From positions 21,594 through 85,593 of the forward strand of contig JAZLFA010000037.1 of NCBI GenBank assembly GCA_045615545.1: DNA of 64,000 nt. The letters are read 5' to 3'. Below the pieces are notes generated by a model. The model made no database searches and had not been told where the DNA came from. It saw only the letters and a program-made list of their open reading frames with translations. Shown piece after piece: positions 43,545-52,825 of this stretch; within the stretch, counting starts at the first letter, position 1, and the number at the start of each line of letters is the position of its first letter. This stretch comes from SIG220 sp045615545 (GTDB taxonomy: Bacteria > Bacillota_I > Bacilli_A > RFN20 > CAG-826). The translations under genes were made by a program, and so were the position numbers.

Positions 43545-44621
43545 ATGGAAGAAAGTATGAAAAACCGCTTAATTGCGGCTGAAAAAAGATTAAAGGAATT
43601 AGACGAAGAACTTCTTGATGAAAACGTTACTCGTGATATTAAACGTTTTAGAGAACTTTCAAAGGAAAGAAGTTATTTAGATGAACAAGTCGAAGCTTTC
43701 CATAAATATAACAAAATTGTCTCTGATTTAGCTGATGCCCGCGAGATGGCACATGATTCTGACCCTGAACTATCAGAAATGGGAAAAGAAGAAGCTAAAA
43801 GATTAGAACAAGAAGAAATAAAAACTTTGGAAGAAATAACTGAATTGCTTTTACCACGCGATCCTAATGATGATAAAAATATCATTGTAGAAATTAGAGG
43901 CGCTGCTGGTGGAGATGAAGCAAATATTTTTGCTGGCGATTTATTTAGAATGTATACAAGATATGCCGAAACACAAGGTTGGAAGATACAAATGGTTGAT
44001 GAAAACCCTTCTGAAGCCGGAGGTTTTGCGATGGTCTCGTTTATGATAAAAGGCGATAGCGTTTATTCAAAAATGAAGTTCGAAAGTGGTGCACATCGTG
44101 TTCAAAGAGTTCCTAAGACTGAGGCTTCTGGTAGAATTCATACAAGTACCGCTACCGTATTAGTGATGCCTGAAGTGGAAGAAATTGACGTTCAAATTAA
44201 TCCTAATGATTTACAAGTTGATACTTATCACTCACAAGGAGCTGGCGGACAAAACGTTAACAAAACTGAATCTGCCGTAAGAATTACCCATTTACCTACT
44301 GGAATCGTTGTTGCTTGCCAAACTGAAAAATCTCAAATTCAAAATAGAGAGATTGCTATGCAAATGCTTAGAGCAAAGATTTATTCTACCTTGCTTGAAA
44401 AGCAACAAGAAGAAATTGGTAATGAAAGAAGATTAAAAATCGGCACTGGCGAACGTTCGGAAAAAATAAGAACTTATAACTATCCACAAAATAGAGTTAC
44501 TGATCATCGAATTGGTTTTACTATTCAAAAGTTAGATCGTGTCATGGAAGGAGATATCCAAGAAGTACTCGATGCACTAATTCATTATGATCAACAAATG
44601 AAAATTGCTGGTGAACAATAA
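43545..44621 (+). CDS. prfA: Peptide chain release factor 1
   Basis: 358 aa. GGQ in HSQGAGGQNVNKTES near residue 230, and the RF1 stop-codon recognition PxT motif as RVPKTEASGR near 186. Reads UAA/UAG. The extended -10 TGCTAAAAT (43515-43522) gives a short leader with only AGG as ribosome site. Stop overlaps prmC start (TAATG), its methyltransferase. Confidence 0.97.
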   Translation: MEESMKNRLIAAEKRLKELDEELLDENVTRDIKRFRELSKERSYLDEQVEAFHKYNKIVSDLADAREMAHDSDPELSEMGKEEAKRLEQEEIKTLEEITELLLPRDPNDDKNIIVEIRGAAGGDEANIFAGDLFRMYTRYAETQGWKIQMVDENPSEAGGFAMVSFMIKGDSVYSKMKFESGAHRVQRVPKTEASGRIHTSTATVLVMPEVEEIDVQINPNDLQVDTYHSQGAGGQNVNKTESAVRITHLPTGIVVACQTEKSQIQNREIAMQMLRAKIYSTLLEKQQEEIGNERRLKIGTGERSEKIRTYNYPQNRVTDHRIGFTIQKLDRVMEGDIQEVLDALIHYDQQMKIAGEQ

Positions 44622-45430
44622 TGCCTACTATTAGAGAAATATTCTTCTCTTTAAAAAAAGAAAATAATAAATATTTAAACGATAGTGTTATAAAGACGCT
44701 CCTTAGTTATTTAGGGGGCTTTTCATTTGAAGATTTTCCGTTCCATTTGGATGATCAATTTTGTAACGACAAACTCTATATAAAAGTAGAAGAAATTAAA
44801 GAAGGAAAACCTATCCAATATGTGACTAATGACGCAACGTTTTTAGGTAATCATTTTTACGTTGACTCAAGCGTATTAATTCCGCGCCAAGAAACCGAAC
44901 AACTTGTGCTTGACATAATTAAACAAAATCACTTTAAAAATCCAAAAATACTTGATATCGGTACTGGTAGTGGATGTATTGCAATATCTTTAAAAAAACA
45001 ACTAAATTGCGAGTGTTTTGCATTGGATATTTCAAAAGAGGCATTAAAAATTGCAGAAATAAATGCAAAATTAAATGGGACAAAAGTAGAATTTATCGAA
45101 AGCGATGTTTTTGACTCAATTCCACTAGAAATGAAGTTTGATATTATTGTCTCAAATCCACCTTATATTAAGGATGAAAGCACCGTTGATAAATCGACGT
45201 TAAAATATGAACCTCACATTGCTTTATTTGCTAAGCCACAAACCTATTTTTATGAAAAGATTTTTATTCAATCCAAGCAACATTTAAATAAACAATTTTT
45301 ATTAGCTTTTGAAATAGAAGAAAACATGGAAAAACAACTATGTGAACTGGGACGAATATACTTTCCTGGTCGTAACATTATTTTTACGAAAGATATGTAT
45401 GGCAAGACTAGATTTATGTATATAATGTAG
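44621..45430 (+). CDS. prmC: Release factor glutamine methyltransferase PrmC
   Basis: 269 aa. SAM motif ILDIGTGSGCIAISL near residue 107 and catalytic SNPPYI near 177. Methylates the Gln of the GGQ motif in both release factors. N-terminal helical domain about 1-75, with PRQETEQL before the SAM site. Confidence 0.96.
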   Translation: MPTIREIFFSLKKENNKYLNDSVIKTLLSYLGGFSFEDFPFHLDDQFCNDKLYIKVEEIKEGKPIQYVTNDATFLGNHFYVDSSVLIPRQETEQLVLDIIKQNHFKNPKILDIGTGSGCIAISLKKQLNCECFALDISKEALKIAEINAKLNGTKVEFIESDVFDSIPLEMKFDIIVSNPPYIKDESTVDKSTLKYEPHIALFAKPQTYFYEKIFIQSKQHLNKQFLLAFEIEENMEKQLCELGRIYFPGRNIIFTKDMYGKTRFMYIM

Positions 45431-45437
45431 TTAGGCT

Positions 45438-46034
45438 ATGGATAATAACATTTTACTTGCATGTAAAGCTTTACAAAATCACGGTGTTATCTCGTTTCCA
45501 ACTGATACGGTAATGGGTTTAGGTGTGGTATATGATGATTTTGTTGCCTACACAAAATTAAACAAAGTTAAACGACGTCCAGAATCTAAACCATATTCAA
45601 TGATGGTTGCAAGAAAAGAAGATATTGATAAGTATGCCGAGATATCTATTGCGGCAAAATTAATAATTGATAAATATTTACCGGGCCCTCTTACAATTCT
45701 GGTGAAGGCGAAAGCCAATATTCCTGGCTATGTTACTCATAATACTGGCATAATTGGCATTAGGGTTGCCCCTACAGAAGAATTGACGAATTTAATAACG
45801 TTAGTTGAAAAACCATTATTGGTTCCAAGCGCCAATATAAGTGGCGAAAAACCTGCATTAAACGCAACTGAAGTTAAAGAAATATTTGGGGACGAAATTG
45901 ATTTTGTCCTTGAGGGAGAAGCGCATATTGGTAAGGCAACAACGATTGTGAGTTTATCGAATGAAAAACCTGAATTAATTCGTGAAGGACCTGTTGATTT
46001 TATTGATATAGTTAGAACGGCAAAAGGAGAATAA
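45438..46034 (+). CDS. tsaC: Threonylcarbamoyl-AMP synthase (Sua5/YwlC short form)
   Basis: 198 aa. YrdC domain with ISFPTDTVMGLG near residue 20, KRRPESKPYSMMV near 47 (KRP motif) and PSANISGEKPA near 134. First step of t6A tRNA modification. A TATAAT at 45421-45426, overlapping the prmC end, is 11 bases before the ATG and suggests an extra near-leaderless promoter. C-terminal Sua5 domain absent. Confidence 0.93.
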   Translation: MDNNILLACKALQNHGVISFPTDTVMGLGVVYDDFVAYTKLNKVKRRPESKPYSMMVARKEDIDKYAEISIAAKLIIDKYLPGPLTILVKAKANIPGYVTHNTGIIGIRVAPTEELTNLITLVEKPLLVPSANISGEKPALNATEVKEIFGDEIDFVLEGEAHIGKATTIVSLSNEKPELIREGPVDFIDIVRTAKGE

Positions 46035-46035
46035 A

Positions 46036-46467
46036 ATGAAGATTGTAATTGGATGTGATCATGGTGGATATGAGCTCAAAAAAGCTGTAATTTCCGCATT
46101 AAATGCGCAAAACTTTGACATTTTAGATGTTGGAACAAATTCGAATGAAAGTGTGGATTATCCTGATTTTGCTGTTTTAGCATGTGAAAAGATTATTAAA
46201 AACGAAGCAATGTTTGGTGTGTTAATTTGTACCACCGGAGAAGGTATTTCAATAACCGCAAATAAAATTAAAGGTATTCGTTGTGGTATTGGTTATAATG
46301 ACGACGTTGCTAGCTTGATGCGAAAACACAATAACGCTAATGTGATTGCTTTTGGAGCAAAATATACAACTATCGAAGAAGCGATAAAAAGAATAATGAT
46401 ATTTATTAGTACTGAGTTTGAAGGCGGACGTCACGAGAGACGTGTTAACAAAATCAACTCCCTATAA
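46036..46467 (+). CDS. rpiB: Ribose-5-phosphate isomerase B
   Basis: 143 aa. N-terminal IGCDHGGYELK and active-site Cys in ICTTGEGISITANKIKGIR near residue 65 (family CGTGIGMSIAANK). Interconverts ribose-5-P and ribulose-5-P, feeding the PRPP route. One base after tsaC. Confidence 0.95.
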   Translation: MKIVIGCDHGGYELKKAVISALNAQNFDILDVGTNSNESVDYPDFAVLACEKIIKNEAMFGVLICTTGEGISITANKIKGIRCGIGYNDDVASLMRKHNNANVIAFGAKYTTIEEAIKRIMIFISTEFEGGRHERRVNKINSL

Positions 46468-46494
46468 TTTTTATAAAAGTTCTCTTGTTTTGTG

Positions 46495-46500
46495 TATATA
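46495..46500 (+). promoter_or_regulatory. -10-like box close to the comFA start
   Basis: TATATA preceded by TGTG, five bases before the ATG at 46506. No Shine-Dalgarno. Slightly tighter spacing than the other leaderless candidates. Confidence 0.42.
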
Positions 46501-46505
46501 TAAGT

Positions 46506-47690
46506 ATGGAGAACTTTTTTGTTTGCCCAATTTGTGGGAATAAGGATGTTAAATATATTGGATATAGGAATAATCATCCTTATTGCAGACGATGTTTGCA
46601 GTTTCAAGGTCAAGAGGTGGTTGGAGATGTATCTTACCCCAAAAACGCACCATATAAACTTGAATATGACTTATCAAAAGAACAGAAAGAATTGTCTGAT
46701 ATTTTAGTTGAAAACTATAAAAAGGGGATAAATACATTGGTTCACGCTGTTTGTGGCAGCGGAAAGACCGAAATAGTGTTGGAAGTGATTAAATATGCTG
46801 TTTCCTGTGGTGATAGAGTTGGCTTTGCTATTCCACGAAGAGATGTGGTTATTGAAATACAAGAAAGAATAAGTAATATTTTCAACAAAAATAAAGTGAT
46901 TGCAGTTTATGGTGGGCATAACGAAGAGCTTGAAGGTGATATCGTTATTCTTACAAGCCACCAATTGTTTCGTTATTATAATTACTTTGATTTATTAATA
47001 ATGGATGAGATTGATGCCTTTCCATTTAGGGGAAATGATTTGTTGAATACATTTTTTGAACGTTCCATAAAAAATAAATACATTATGATGTCTGCGACAC
47101 CCTATCAAGATGTTATTGATAAATTTTCAAAAGATGGGAATCAAATTGTAGAACTGTTTTCGCGTTTTCATAAACATCCATTGCCGGTTCCGAGTATTAA
47201 AAGAGGCATATCATTCTTAAAATACGCAATTCTATACGATGAAATGAGAAGATTCTTAAAAGACTCAAAAAAAGTTTTTGTATTTGCGCCAACGATAGAA
47301 ATATGTGAAGAAATTTTTTCATTTTTGTCACTTAGGTTTAGAGGTGGCAACTACGTTCATTCCAAAAATAAATTTAGGCAACAAATAATTGCTGATTTTA
47401 AGCAAGGAAAATATCGTTATTTGGTTACTACAGCTGTTTTAGAAAGAGGCGTAACATTTAAAGATCTTCAAGTAATTGTTTTAAAAGCTGATCACAATGT
47501 GTATGATTCGCGCGCTTTGATTCAAATTGCAGGGAGAGTTGGAAGGAAAAAGGATGCGCCAGAAGGGGAGGTGATTTTCATTGTTGAAAAATCGAATATT
47601 GAAATTGAAAAATGTATCAATGAAATTAAACGAGCCAATGCGAGTTTGCAAGATATGCTTTCAAGAGATAAAACCAATGAGTTTGCATAG
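46506..47690 (+). CDS. comFA: ComFA-like DNA uptake helicase
   Basis: 394 aa from ATG 46506; an in-frame upstream start (46485) lies in the promoter. N-terminal zinc finger CPICG...CRRC (residues 6-31), Walker A AVCGSGKTE near 84, DEAD-like LLIMDEIDAF near 165, motif III MMSATPY, and motif VI IQIAGRVGRK near 340. ComFA helps pull single-stranded DNA through the membrane during competence. Overlaps comFC. Other competence genes are not seen here. Confidence 0.9.
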   Translation: MENFFVCPICGNKDVKYIGYRNNHPYCRRCLQFQGQEVVGDVSYPKNAPYKLEYDLSKEQKELSDILVENYKKGINTLVHAVCGSGKTEIVLEVIKYAVSCGDRVGFAIPRRDVVIEIQERISNIFNKNKVIAVYGGHNEELEGDIVILTSHQLFRYYNYFDLLIMDEIDAFPFRGNDLLNTFFERSIKNKYIMMSATPYQDVIDKFSKDGNQIVELFSRFHKHPLPVPSIKRGISFLKYAILYDEMRRFLKDSKKVFVFAPTIEICEEIFSFLSLRFRGGNYVHSKNKFRQQIIADFKQGKYRYLVTTAVLERGVTFKDLQVIVLKADHNVYDSRALIQIAGRVGRKKDAPEGEVIFIVEKSNIEIEKCINEIKRANASLQDMLSRDKTNEFA

Positions 47691-48288
47691 TTTTTTACAC
47701 AAAAACCAAGTTATTTGTGATAAATGCTTTTTAAAATTTAAACCTAAATTTAGAAGATTTATAGTTGATGGAATTAAAGGCTTATCCCTTTATGATTATG
47801 ACGATACAATACAGTCTCTCTTATATCAATTTAAAGGTTGTTTTGATATAGAGTTGGCACACACATTTCTTGATCATTATTATCCTGAACTACGACACTA
47901 TTATCACGGATATATTATGGTACCTGCACCATCATACTATTTAGATGATTTAAAAAGAGAATTTAATCATGTTGAGGAAATATTTTTACCTCTAAAATTG
48001 CCGATATTAAAAATCATTACTAAAACCGATAAATACAAGCAAAGTGATCAGAAAAAAAGTAATAGAAAAGATATAGCGAAACATTTAAAAATGTCTAATA
48101 TAGAAATGATAAAAAATAAGAAAATATTAATTGTTGACGATGTGTTTACTACTGGCTCAACAATAAGCGCGATGATTCAACTTATAAAAACAGGAAAACC
48201 AAAAAATATTCGCGTACTAGTTATTGCTAAAACGATTTTTGATAAAAACCTTATAGATACAAATGCTAAAAGCATTGAACAGACATAA
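47638..48288 (+). CDS. comFC: ComFC-like phosphoribosyltransferase-fold protein
   Basis: 216 aa from ATG 47638, chosen because the zinc-finger cysteines CKICF (near 4) and CDKCFL (near 32) then sit at the N-terminus as in the family. PRTase loop ILIVDDVFTTGSTISAMI near 165. Works with ComFA in DNA uptake. The first 53 bases overlap comFA in another frame. Confidence 0.9.
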   Translation: MRVCKICFQEIKPMSLHSFLHKNQVICDKCFLKFKPKFRRFIVDGIKGLSLYDYDDTIQSLLYQFKGCFDIELAHTFLDHYYPELRHYYHGYIMVPAPSYYLDDLKREFNHVEEIFLPLKLPILKIITKTDKYKQSDQKKSNRKDIAKHLKMSNIEMIKNKKILIVDDVFTTGSTISAMIQLIKTGKPKNIRVLVIAKTIFDKNLIDTNAKSIEQT

Positions 48289-48304
48289 AGATTTATGATA
48301 TATT
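48275..48304 (+). promoter_or_regulatory. Candidate secA promoter
   Basis: TTGAAC (48275-48280), 18-base spacer, TATATT (48299-48304). Leader of about 55 bases. Confidence 0.4.
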
Positions 48305-48366
48305 ACTAAAGCAGTGTTTACACACTAGATTATTAAGAAAGGCGCATGAAATGCGTGGTGAACAAT

Positions 48367-50772
48367 ATGGGATTTTTCGATAATATGGCTTTAAAAAAGT
48401 ACGACAAAGAAGCTCAAAAAGTTTTAGCTCTTGAGTCTGAAATGGCCGCACTTACTGATGATGAATTAAGAGCCAAAACAGTTTACTTTAAAGAACAATT
48501 GGCAAGTGGAAAAACACTTGATGATATTAAGATTGAAGCTTTTGCTGTTGCTAGAGAAGCCGGCAAAAGAACATTGAATGAATTCCCATATAAAGTGCAA
48601 ATTATTGGATCGTTAGTTTTACATAATGGCGATATTGCTGAAATGAAGACCGGTGAAGGTAAGACCTTAACTGCTACAATGGCAGTGTATCTTAACGCAT
48701 TGGCTGGCAAGGGCGTTCACGTTGTTACAGTCAACGAATACCTTTCTCAACGTGATGCTGAGTGGATGGGCCAAGTTTATCGCTTTCTTGGTTTAACTGT
48801 TGGCGTAAATTTACGTAGTAAAACAACTAGCGAAAAGAAAGAAGCGTACTTATGCGATATTACATACACAACAAACTCAGAATTAGGTTTTGATTATCTT
48901 AGAGATAATATGGCAACCTCCATGGCGGGCCGCGTTTTAAGGGGTTTGAATTTCTGTATTGTTGATGAAGCGGACTCAATTTTAATTGATGAGTCTCGTA
49001 CACCATTAATTATTTCTGGTGGTGCGAAAGCTTCAGCCTCACAATATACAGTTGCGGATCGTTTTGTTAAAACTCTACGTAAAGAAGTTGACTATGTTAT
49101 CGATGTTAAAGAGAAAACAGTTAATTTAACTGACGATGGGAATAAAAAAGCTGAACGTATGTTTGGTATTCAAAACCTTTATAATCCTGAATACAGTGAC
49201 TTAGTTCATAGAATATTTAATGCCTTAAAAGCAAACTATATTATGGCTCGTGATGTTGATTATTTAGTTGACGCTGAAGGTCAAGTTCAAATTATTGACC
49301 AGTTCACTGGCCGTGTACTTCCAGGCAGAGAATGGTCTGATGGATTGCATCAAGCCGTTCAAGCAAAAGAAAATGTCGAAATTAAACAAGAAACAGTTAC
49401 GATGGCCACAATTACATATCAGAATTTTTTCCGTTTATTCAAAAAAATGTCTGGTATGACCGGTACAGCAAAAACCGAAGAAGAAGAATTTAGAAAAATC
49501 TACAATATGCGTGTTGTCGCTATTCCTACAAATAGACCTGTTATTCGTGAGGACGCTCTCGACTATGTATATGCTCACAAGGGACCAAAACTTGCTGCAT
49601 TAATCAAGGAAGTAAAAGAACGTCATGAAAAAGGACAACCAATTTTAATTGGTACTGTTTCAGTTGAATCTTCCGAAGAAATCTCTGAATTATTAACTAA
49701 AGAAGGTCTGCCACATGAAATGTTAAACGCTAAAAACCATGCTCGTGAAGCTGAAATTATTGCTCAAGCCGGTAGAAAAGGCGCTATTACACTTGCAACA
49801 AACATGGCTGGCCGTGGAACCGATATTAAGATTGATGATGAAGTTAGAGCGTTGGGTGGTTTATGTGTTTTCGGCACCGAAAGACACGAATCAAGACGTA
49901 TTGATAACCAATTACGTGGACGTAGTGGGCGTCAAGGTGATCCAGGATTCTCTCGTTTCTACGTTTCTTTTGATGACACGTTGTTAGTGAGATTTGCTGC
50001 TGATAACATCCGCGGATTTATTGAAAAGAACTTTGGTGACGAAGCTCTAGAAGCAAAGATTGTTACAAATGTAATCACAAGTGCTCAAAAACGTATTGAA
50101 GGAACTAACTTTGATACTCGTAAGAGTTTGTTGGATTATGATGATGTCTTAGCAAAGCAAAGACAAATTGTTTACGACAAACGCGACCGTATTATTGAAG
50201 GCGCAAATATTGATGATATTATCGATGAGGTATTCCAGACTACTGGTAATTTCCTTTCGCAAAAATCAATTCCAGCTGGAAGCAATGACGGCCTTGTAAG
50301 TGGCGAATTATTAATTAAACAAGTTGAACCACGCTTTTTACCAGCCGGTTCTTTAAAGAAGAATTTATATGATGAATCTCCAGTCGAAGACTGTGGACCT
50401 GACTTAGGTGAAGTAATCTATGATTACTATCTTGAACGCAAAAAGACTTGGCCAGCTGAAATGGTGGATGGAATTGTCCGTAACGTTATTCTTCACTGCA
50501 TTGATCAAAACTGGACAAAACATATAGATGCAATGGCAAGATTGCGTGAAGGTATTCACCTAAGAAGCTATGCTAACGTTAACCCATTACAAGATTACGT
50601 TAACGAAGGCTACCGTATGTTTAGAGAATGTTTGGAAATCGCTTCTGTCGACAGTGTTTTAAACCTTGTTAACATTAACATTGCACCAAAGGCTGTTGAA
50701 GAAACTACAGAAGCTCCAATAGATAATAATGGCGAAGTTAAAGATGCTCAGCCAAAGAAAGAAGAAAAATAA
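48367..50772 (+). CDS. secA: Preprotein translocase ATPase SecA
   Basis: 801 aa from ATG 48367 (MGFFDNMALKKYDKEAQ, matching the family's MG.FD opening). An in-frame ATG at 48346 would add seven residues. Walker A MKTGEGKTLTA near 101, DEAD region VDEADSILIDESRTPL near 207, and motif VI QLRGRSGRQGDPG. The C-terminal zinc-binding Cys tail is missing, as in several small genomes. Stop overlaps prfB start (TAATG). Confidence 0.96.
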   Translation: MGFFDNMALKKYDKEAQKVLALESEMAALTDDELRAKTVYFKEQLASGKTLDDIKIEAFAVAREAGKRTLNEFPYKVQIIGSLVLHNGDIAEMKTGEGKTLTATMAVYLNALAGKGVHVVTVNEYLSQRDAEWMGQVYRFLGLTVGVNLRSKTTSEKKEAYLCDITYTTNSELGFDYLRDNMATSMAGRVLRGLNFCIVDEADSILIDESRTPLIISGGAKASASQYTVADRFVKTLRKEVDYVIDVKEKTVNLTDDGNKKAERMFGIQNLYNPEYSDLVHRIFNALKANYIMARDVDYLVDAEGQVQIIDQFTGRVLPGREWSDGLHQAVQAKENVEIKQETVTMATITYQNFFRLFKKMSGMTGTAKTEEEEFRKIYNMRVVAIPTNRPVIREDALDYVYAHKGPKLAALIKEVKERHEKGQPILIGTVSVESSEEISELLTKEGLPHEMLNAKNHAREAEIIAQAGRKGAITLATNMAGRGTDIKIDDEVRALGGLCVFGTERHESRRIDNQLRGRSGRQGDPGFSRFYVSFDDTLLVRFAADNIRGFIEKNFGDEALEAKIVTNVITSAQKRIEGTNFDTRKSLLDYDDVLAKQRQIVYDKRDRIIEGANIDDIIDEVFQTTGNFLSQKSIPAGSNDGLVSGELLIKQVEPRFLPAGSLKKNLYDESPVEDCGPDLGEVIYDYYLERKKTWPAEMVDGIVRNVILHCIDQNWTKHIDAMARLREGIHLRSYANVNPLQDYVNEGYRMFRECLEIASVDSVLNLVNINIAPKAVEETTEAPIDNNGEVKDAQPKKEEK

Positions 50773-51876
50773 TGAAAGACCTCGCTATCTTAAAGCAAGA
50801 ACTAGGTGCTGTTGGCGACAGAATCCGTCAACTCAGGTCTTCTCTTTGACCTCGATAAGTTAACAGCACAAATTAATGAGTTAACTAAAGTCAGTGAATC
50901 TGATGGTTTTTGGAATAATCAAAAAGATGCATTGAAGGTGATTTCTGACTTAAATCACGCCAAAGAAATTGTTGAAAATATTAACAAATTGTCTGCAAAT
51001 TGCACAGATTTAGAAGATTTATTGGCATTAGAAGATGAATCTTTATTTGATGATATAGAGGCAAATATTAAAACATTAAAAAAGGAAGCAGAAGAGTTTG
51101 AATTAATGGTTCTTTTTACCGGTGAGTTTGATGCAAATAATGCCATTATTGAAATACATCCAGGCGCTGGTGGTACTGAGGCGCAAGACTGGGCAGACAT
51201 GTTATATCGTATGTATGTTCGTTATGCCGAAAACCATAAATTTAAAATGACAGCTATTTCTTATGAAGCAGGTGATGAGGCGGGTCTTAAGTCTGCGACA
51301 TTAAAGATTTCTGGACGTAATGCCTATGGCTTACTTAAGGGTGAAAAGGGTGTTCATAGATTAGTAAGAATTTCTCCTTTTGATGCAAATAAAAGAAGAC
51401 ACACATCTTTTGCTAGCATAAATGTTGTCCCTGAATTTAAAAATGAATCAATTGCTGTTCAAATTAATGAAGCTGATTTAAAGATAGATACATATCGTAG
51501 TGGTGGCGCCGGTGGTCAAAATGTCAACAAAGTTGAGACCGCTGTTAGAATTACCCACTTACCAACTGGTATTGTTGTATCTTGCCAAGTAGAAAGAAGC
51601 CAGCTTTCCAATAAAGAACTCGCTATGGAAATGTTAAGGGGTAAATTATATTTACTTGAATGTGAAAAAAGACAAAACGCCCTTAACAATATCATTGGCG
51701 AAAAAAAGAATATTGAATGGGGTAGCCAAATTAGATCATATGTATTTTGCCCTTACACACTCGTAAAAGACAATAGAACTGATTATGAAGAAGTTGATGT
51801 TAACAACGTTATGAATGGTGGCATTGATAACTTTATTTTTGAATATTTGAAAGCGGAGGCGAAACATGACATTTGA
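50772..51876 (+). CDS. prfB: Peptide chain release factor 2, with programmed +1 frameshift
   Basis: Joined product of 50772-50846 and 50848-51876, 367 aa. The ATG overlaps the secA stop. After 25 codons the frame meets an in-frame UGA (50847-50849) in CTTTGAC, the classic RF2 shift site, preceded by AGG six bases before the CTT. Skipping T50847 continues into the RF2 body. Motifs: GGQ in RSGGAGGQNVNK, and SPF (RISPFDANKRR), the UGA/UAA reader. Low RF2 would favour the shift, so the gene is self-regulated. Confidence 0.96.
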
Positions 51877-52807
51877 TAAATTTAGAGATTATACTCGACA
51901 AGATTGGATAGAATTTTTAAGAAATTGTTTATTAGTTATTTTAGGGTCGTTTTTTTGTGGCTTTGGAACAGCAATATTCTTAACTAAATTAAGCATTGTT
52001 AACGGTGGACTCGGTGGTATCGGTATTATTATTTATACACTAACCGGAGAAAACGTTGTTGATATAGTTGTTTGGGCCGGAAACGCGTTTTTCTGGATTC
52101 TTGGTCTTATTTTACTAGGTAAACGATTTGCTACAAGAACTCTACTGGCAACCATTTGCTATCCTGCTTCTATAACATTATTTACACGTGTCCCTATATT
52201 TGTTGATTGGGCAAAACAAATTGCGGGAGATGGAACTGTAGCAAACATTCTATTGTGCGCAATCTTTTCTGGTATCATCCTTGGTGTTGGAATCTCGCTA
52301 ACATTTTTAGGTGGAGGTTCAACTGGAGGTTTTGATGTTGTCTTATTACTGTGTGAAAAATATTTACACATTCGTACATCAATAACTTCAATTGTTGTTG
52401 ATGCCAGTATTATTTTGGTTTCAATGATTGTAATTAAAGATAATATTGTTAACTCCTTGTGTGGCATTTTATCTGCTGGTTTGGTGGCGTTGGTCATTGA
52501 AATTGTATATTTAGGCAATCAATCATCTTTACAAGCTGATATTATTTCGGAATATTATGAACAAATATCTATGTTTGTGCAAAACAAGCTTGGAAGAGGC
52601 GCTACAATCATTCATGCTCAAGGTGGATATAAGGGCGATGAAAGAATTATTTTAAGAGTGGTTATTCAAAAGAACCAATATAAAGAATTGAGAGATTTTA
52701 TAGCTTTAGTTGATCCAAAAGCTTTTGTCACTTTTACTCAAACAAATGCGGTTTATGGTGAAGGATTTTCTAAAAACGTTTTATCCAAAAAAATCAAAAA
52801 AAAGTAG
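51866..52807 (+). CDS. YitT family membrane protein (DUF161/DUF2179)
   Basis: 313 aa. About six membrane spans (residues 20-210) with the GGLGGIGIIIYTLTG and LGGGSTGGFDVVLLL repeats of YitT proteins. A C-terminal cytoplasmic DUF2179 domain covers about 220-305 (GRGATIIHAQGGYKGDERIIL). Function unproven. Overlaps the prfB end by 11 bases. Confidence 0.9.
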   Translation: MTFDKFRDYTRQDWIEFLRNCLLVILGSFFCGFGTAIFLTKLSIVNGGLGGIGIIIYTLTGENVVDIVVWAGNAFFWILGLILLGKRFATRTLLATICYPASITLFTRVPIFVDWAKQIAGDGTVANILLCAIFSGIILGVGISLTFLGGGSTGGFDVVLLLCEKYLHIRTSITSIVVDASIILVSMIVIKDNIVNSLCGILSAGLVALVIEIVYLGNQSSLQADIISEYYEQISMFVQNKLGRGATIIHAQGGYKGDERIILRVVIQKNQYKELRDFIALVDPKAFVTFTQTNAVYGEGFSKNVLSKKIKKK

Positions 52808-52825
52808 GGAATTGCGAAGAAATTC

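Noticed and set aside
50847..50849. In-frame TGA in prfB as UGA=Trp recoding or a pseudogene
   Set aside because: It lies exactly in the CTTTGAC RF2 frameshift site, and TGG is used for Trp throughout.
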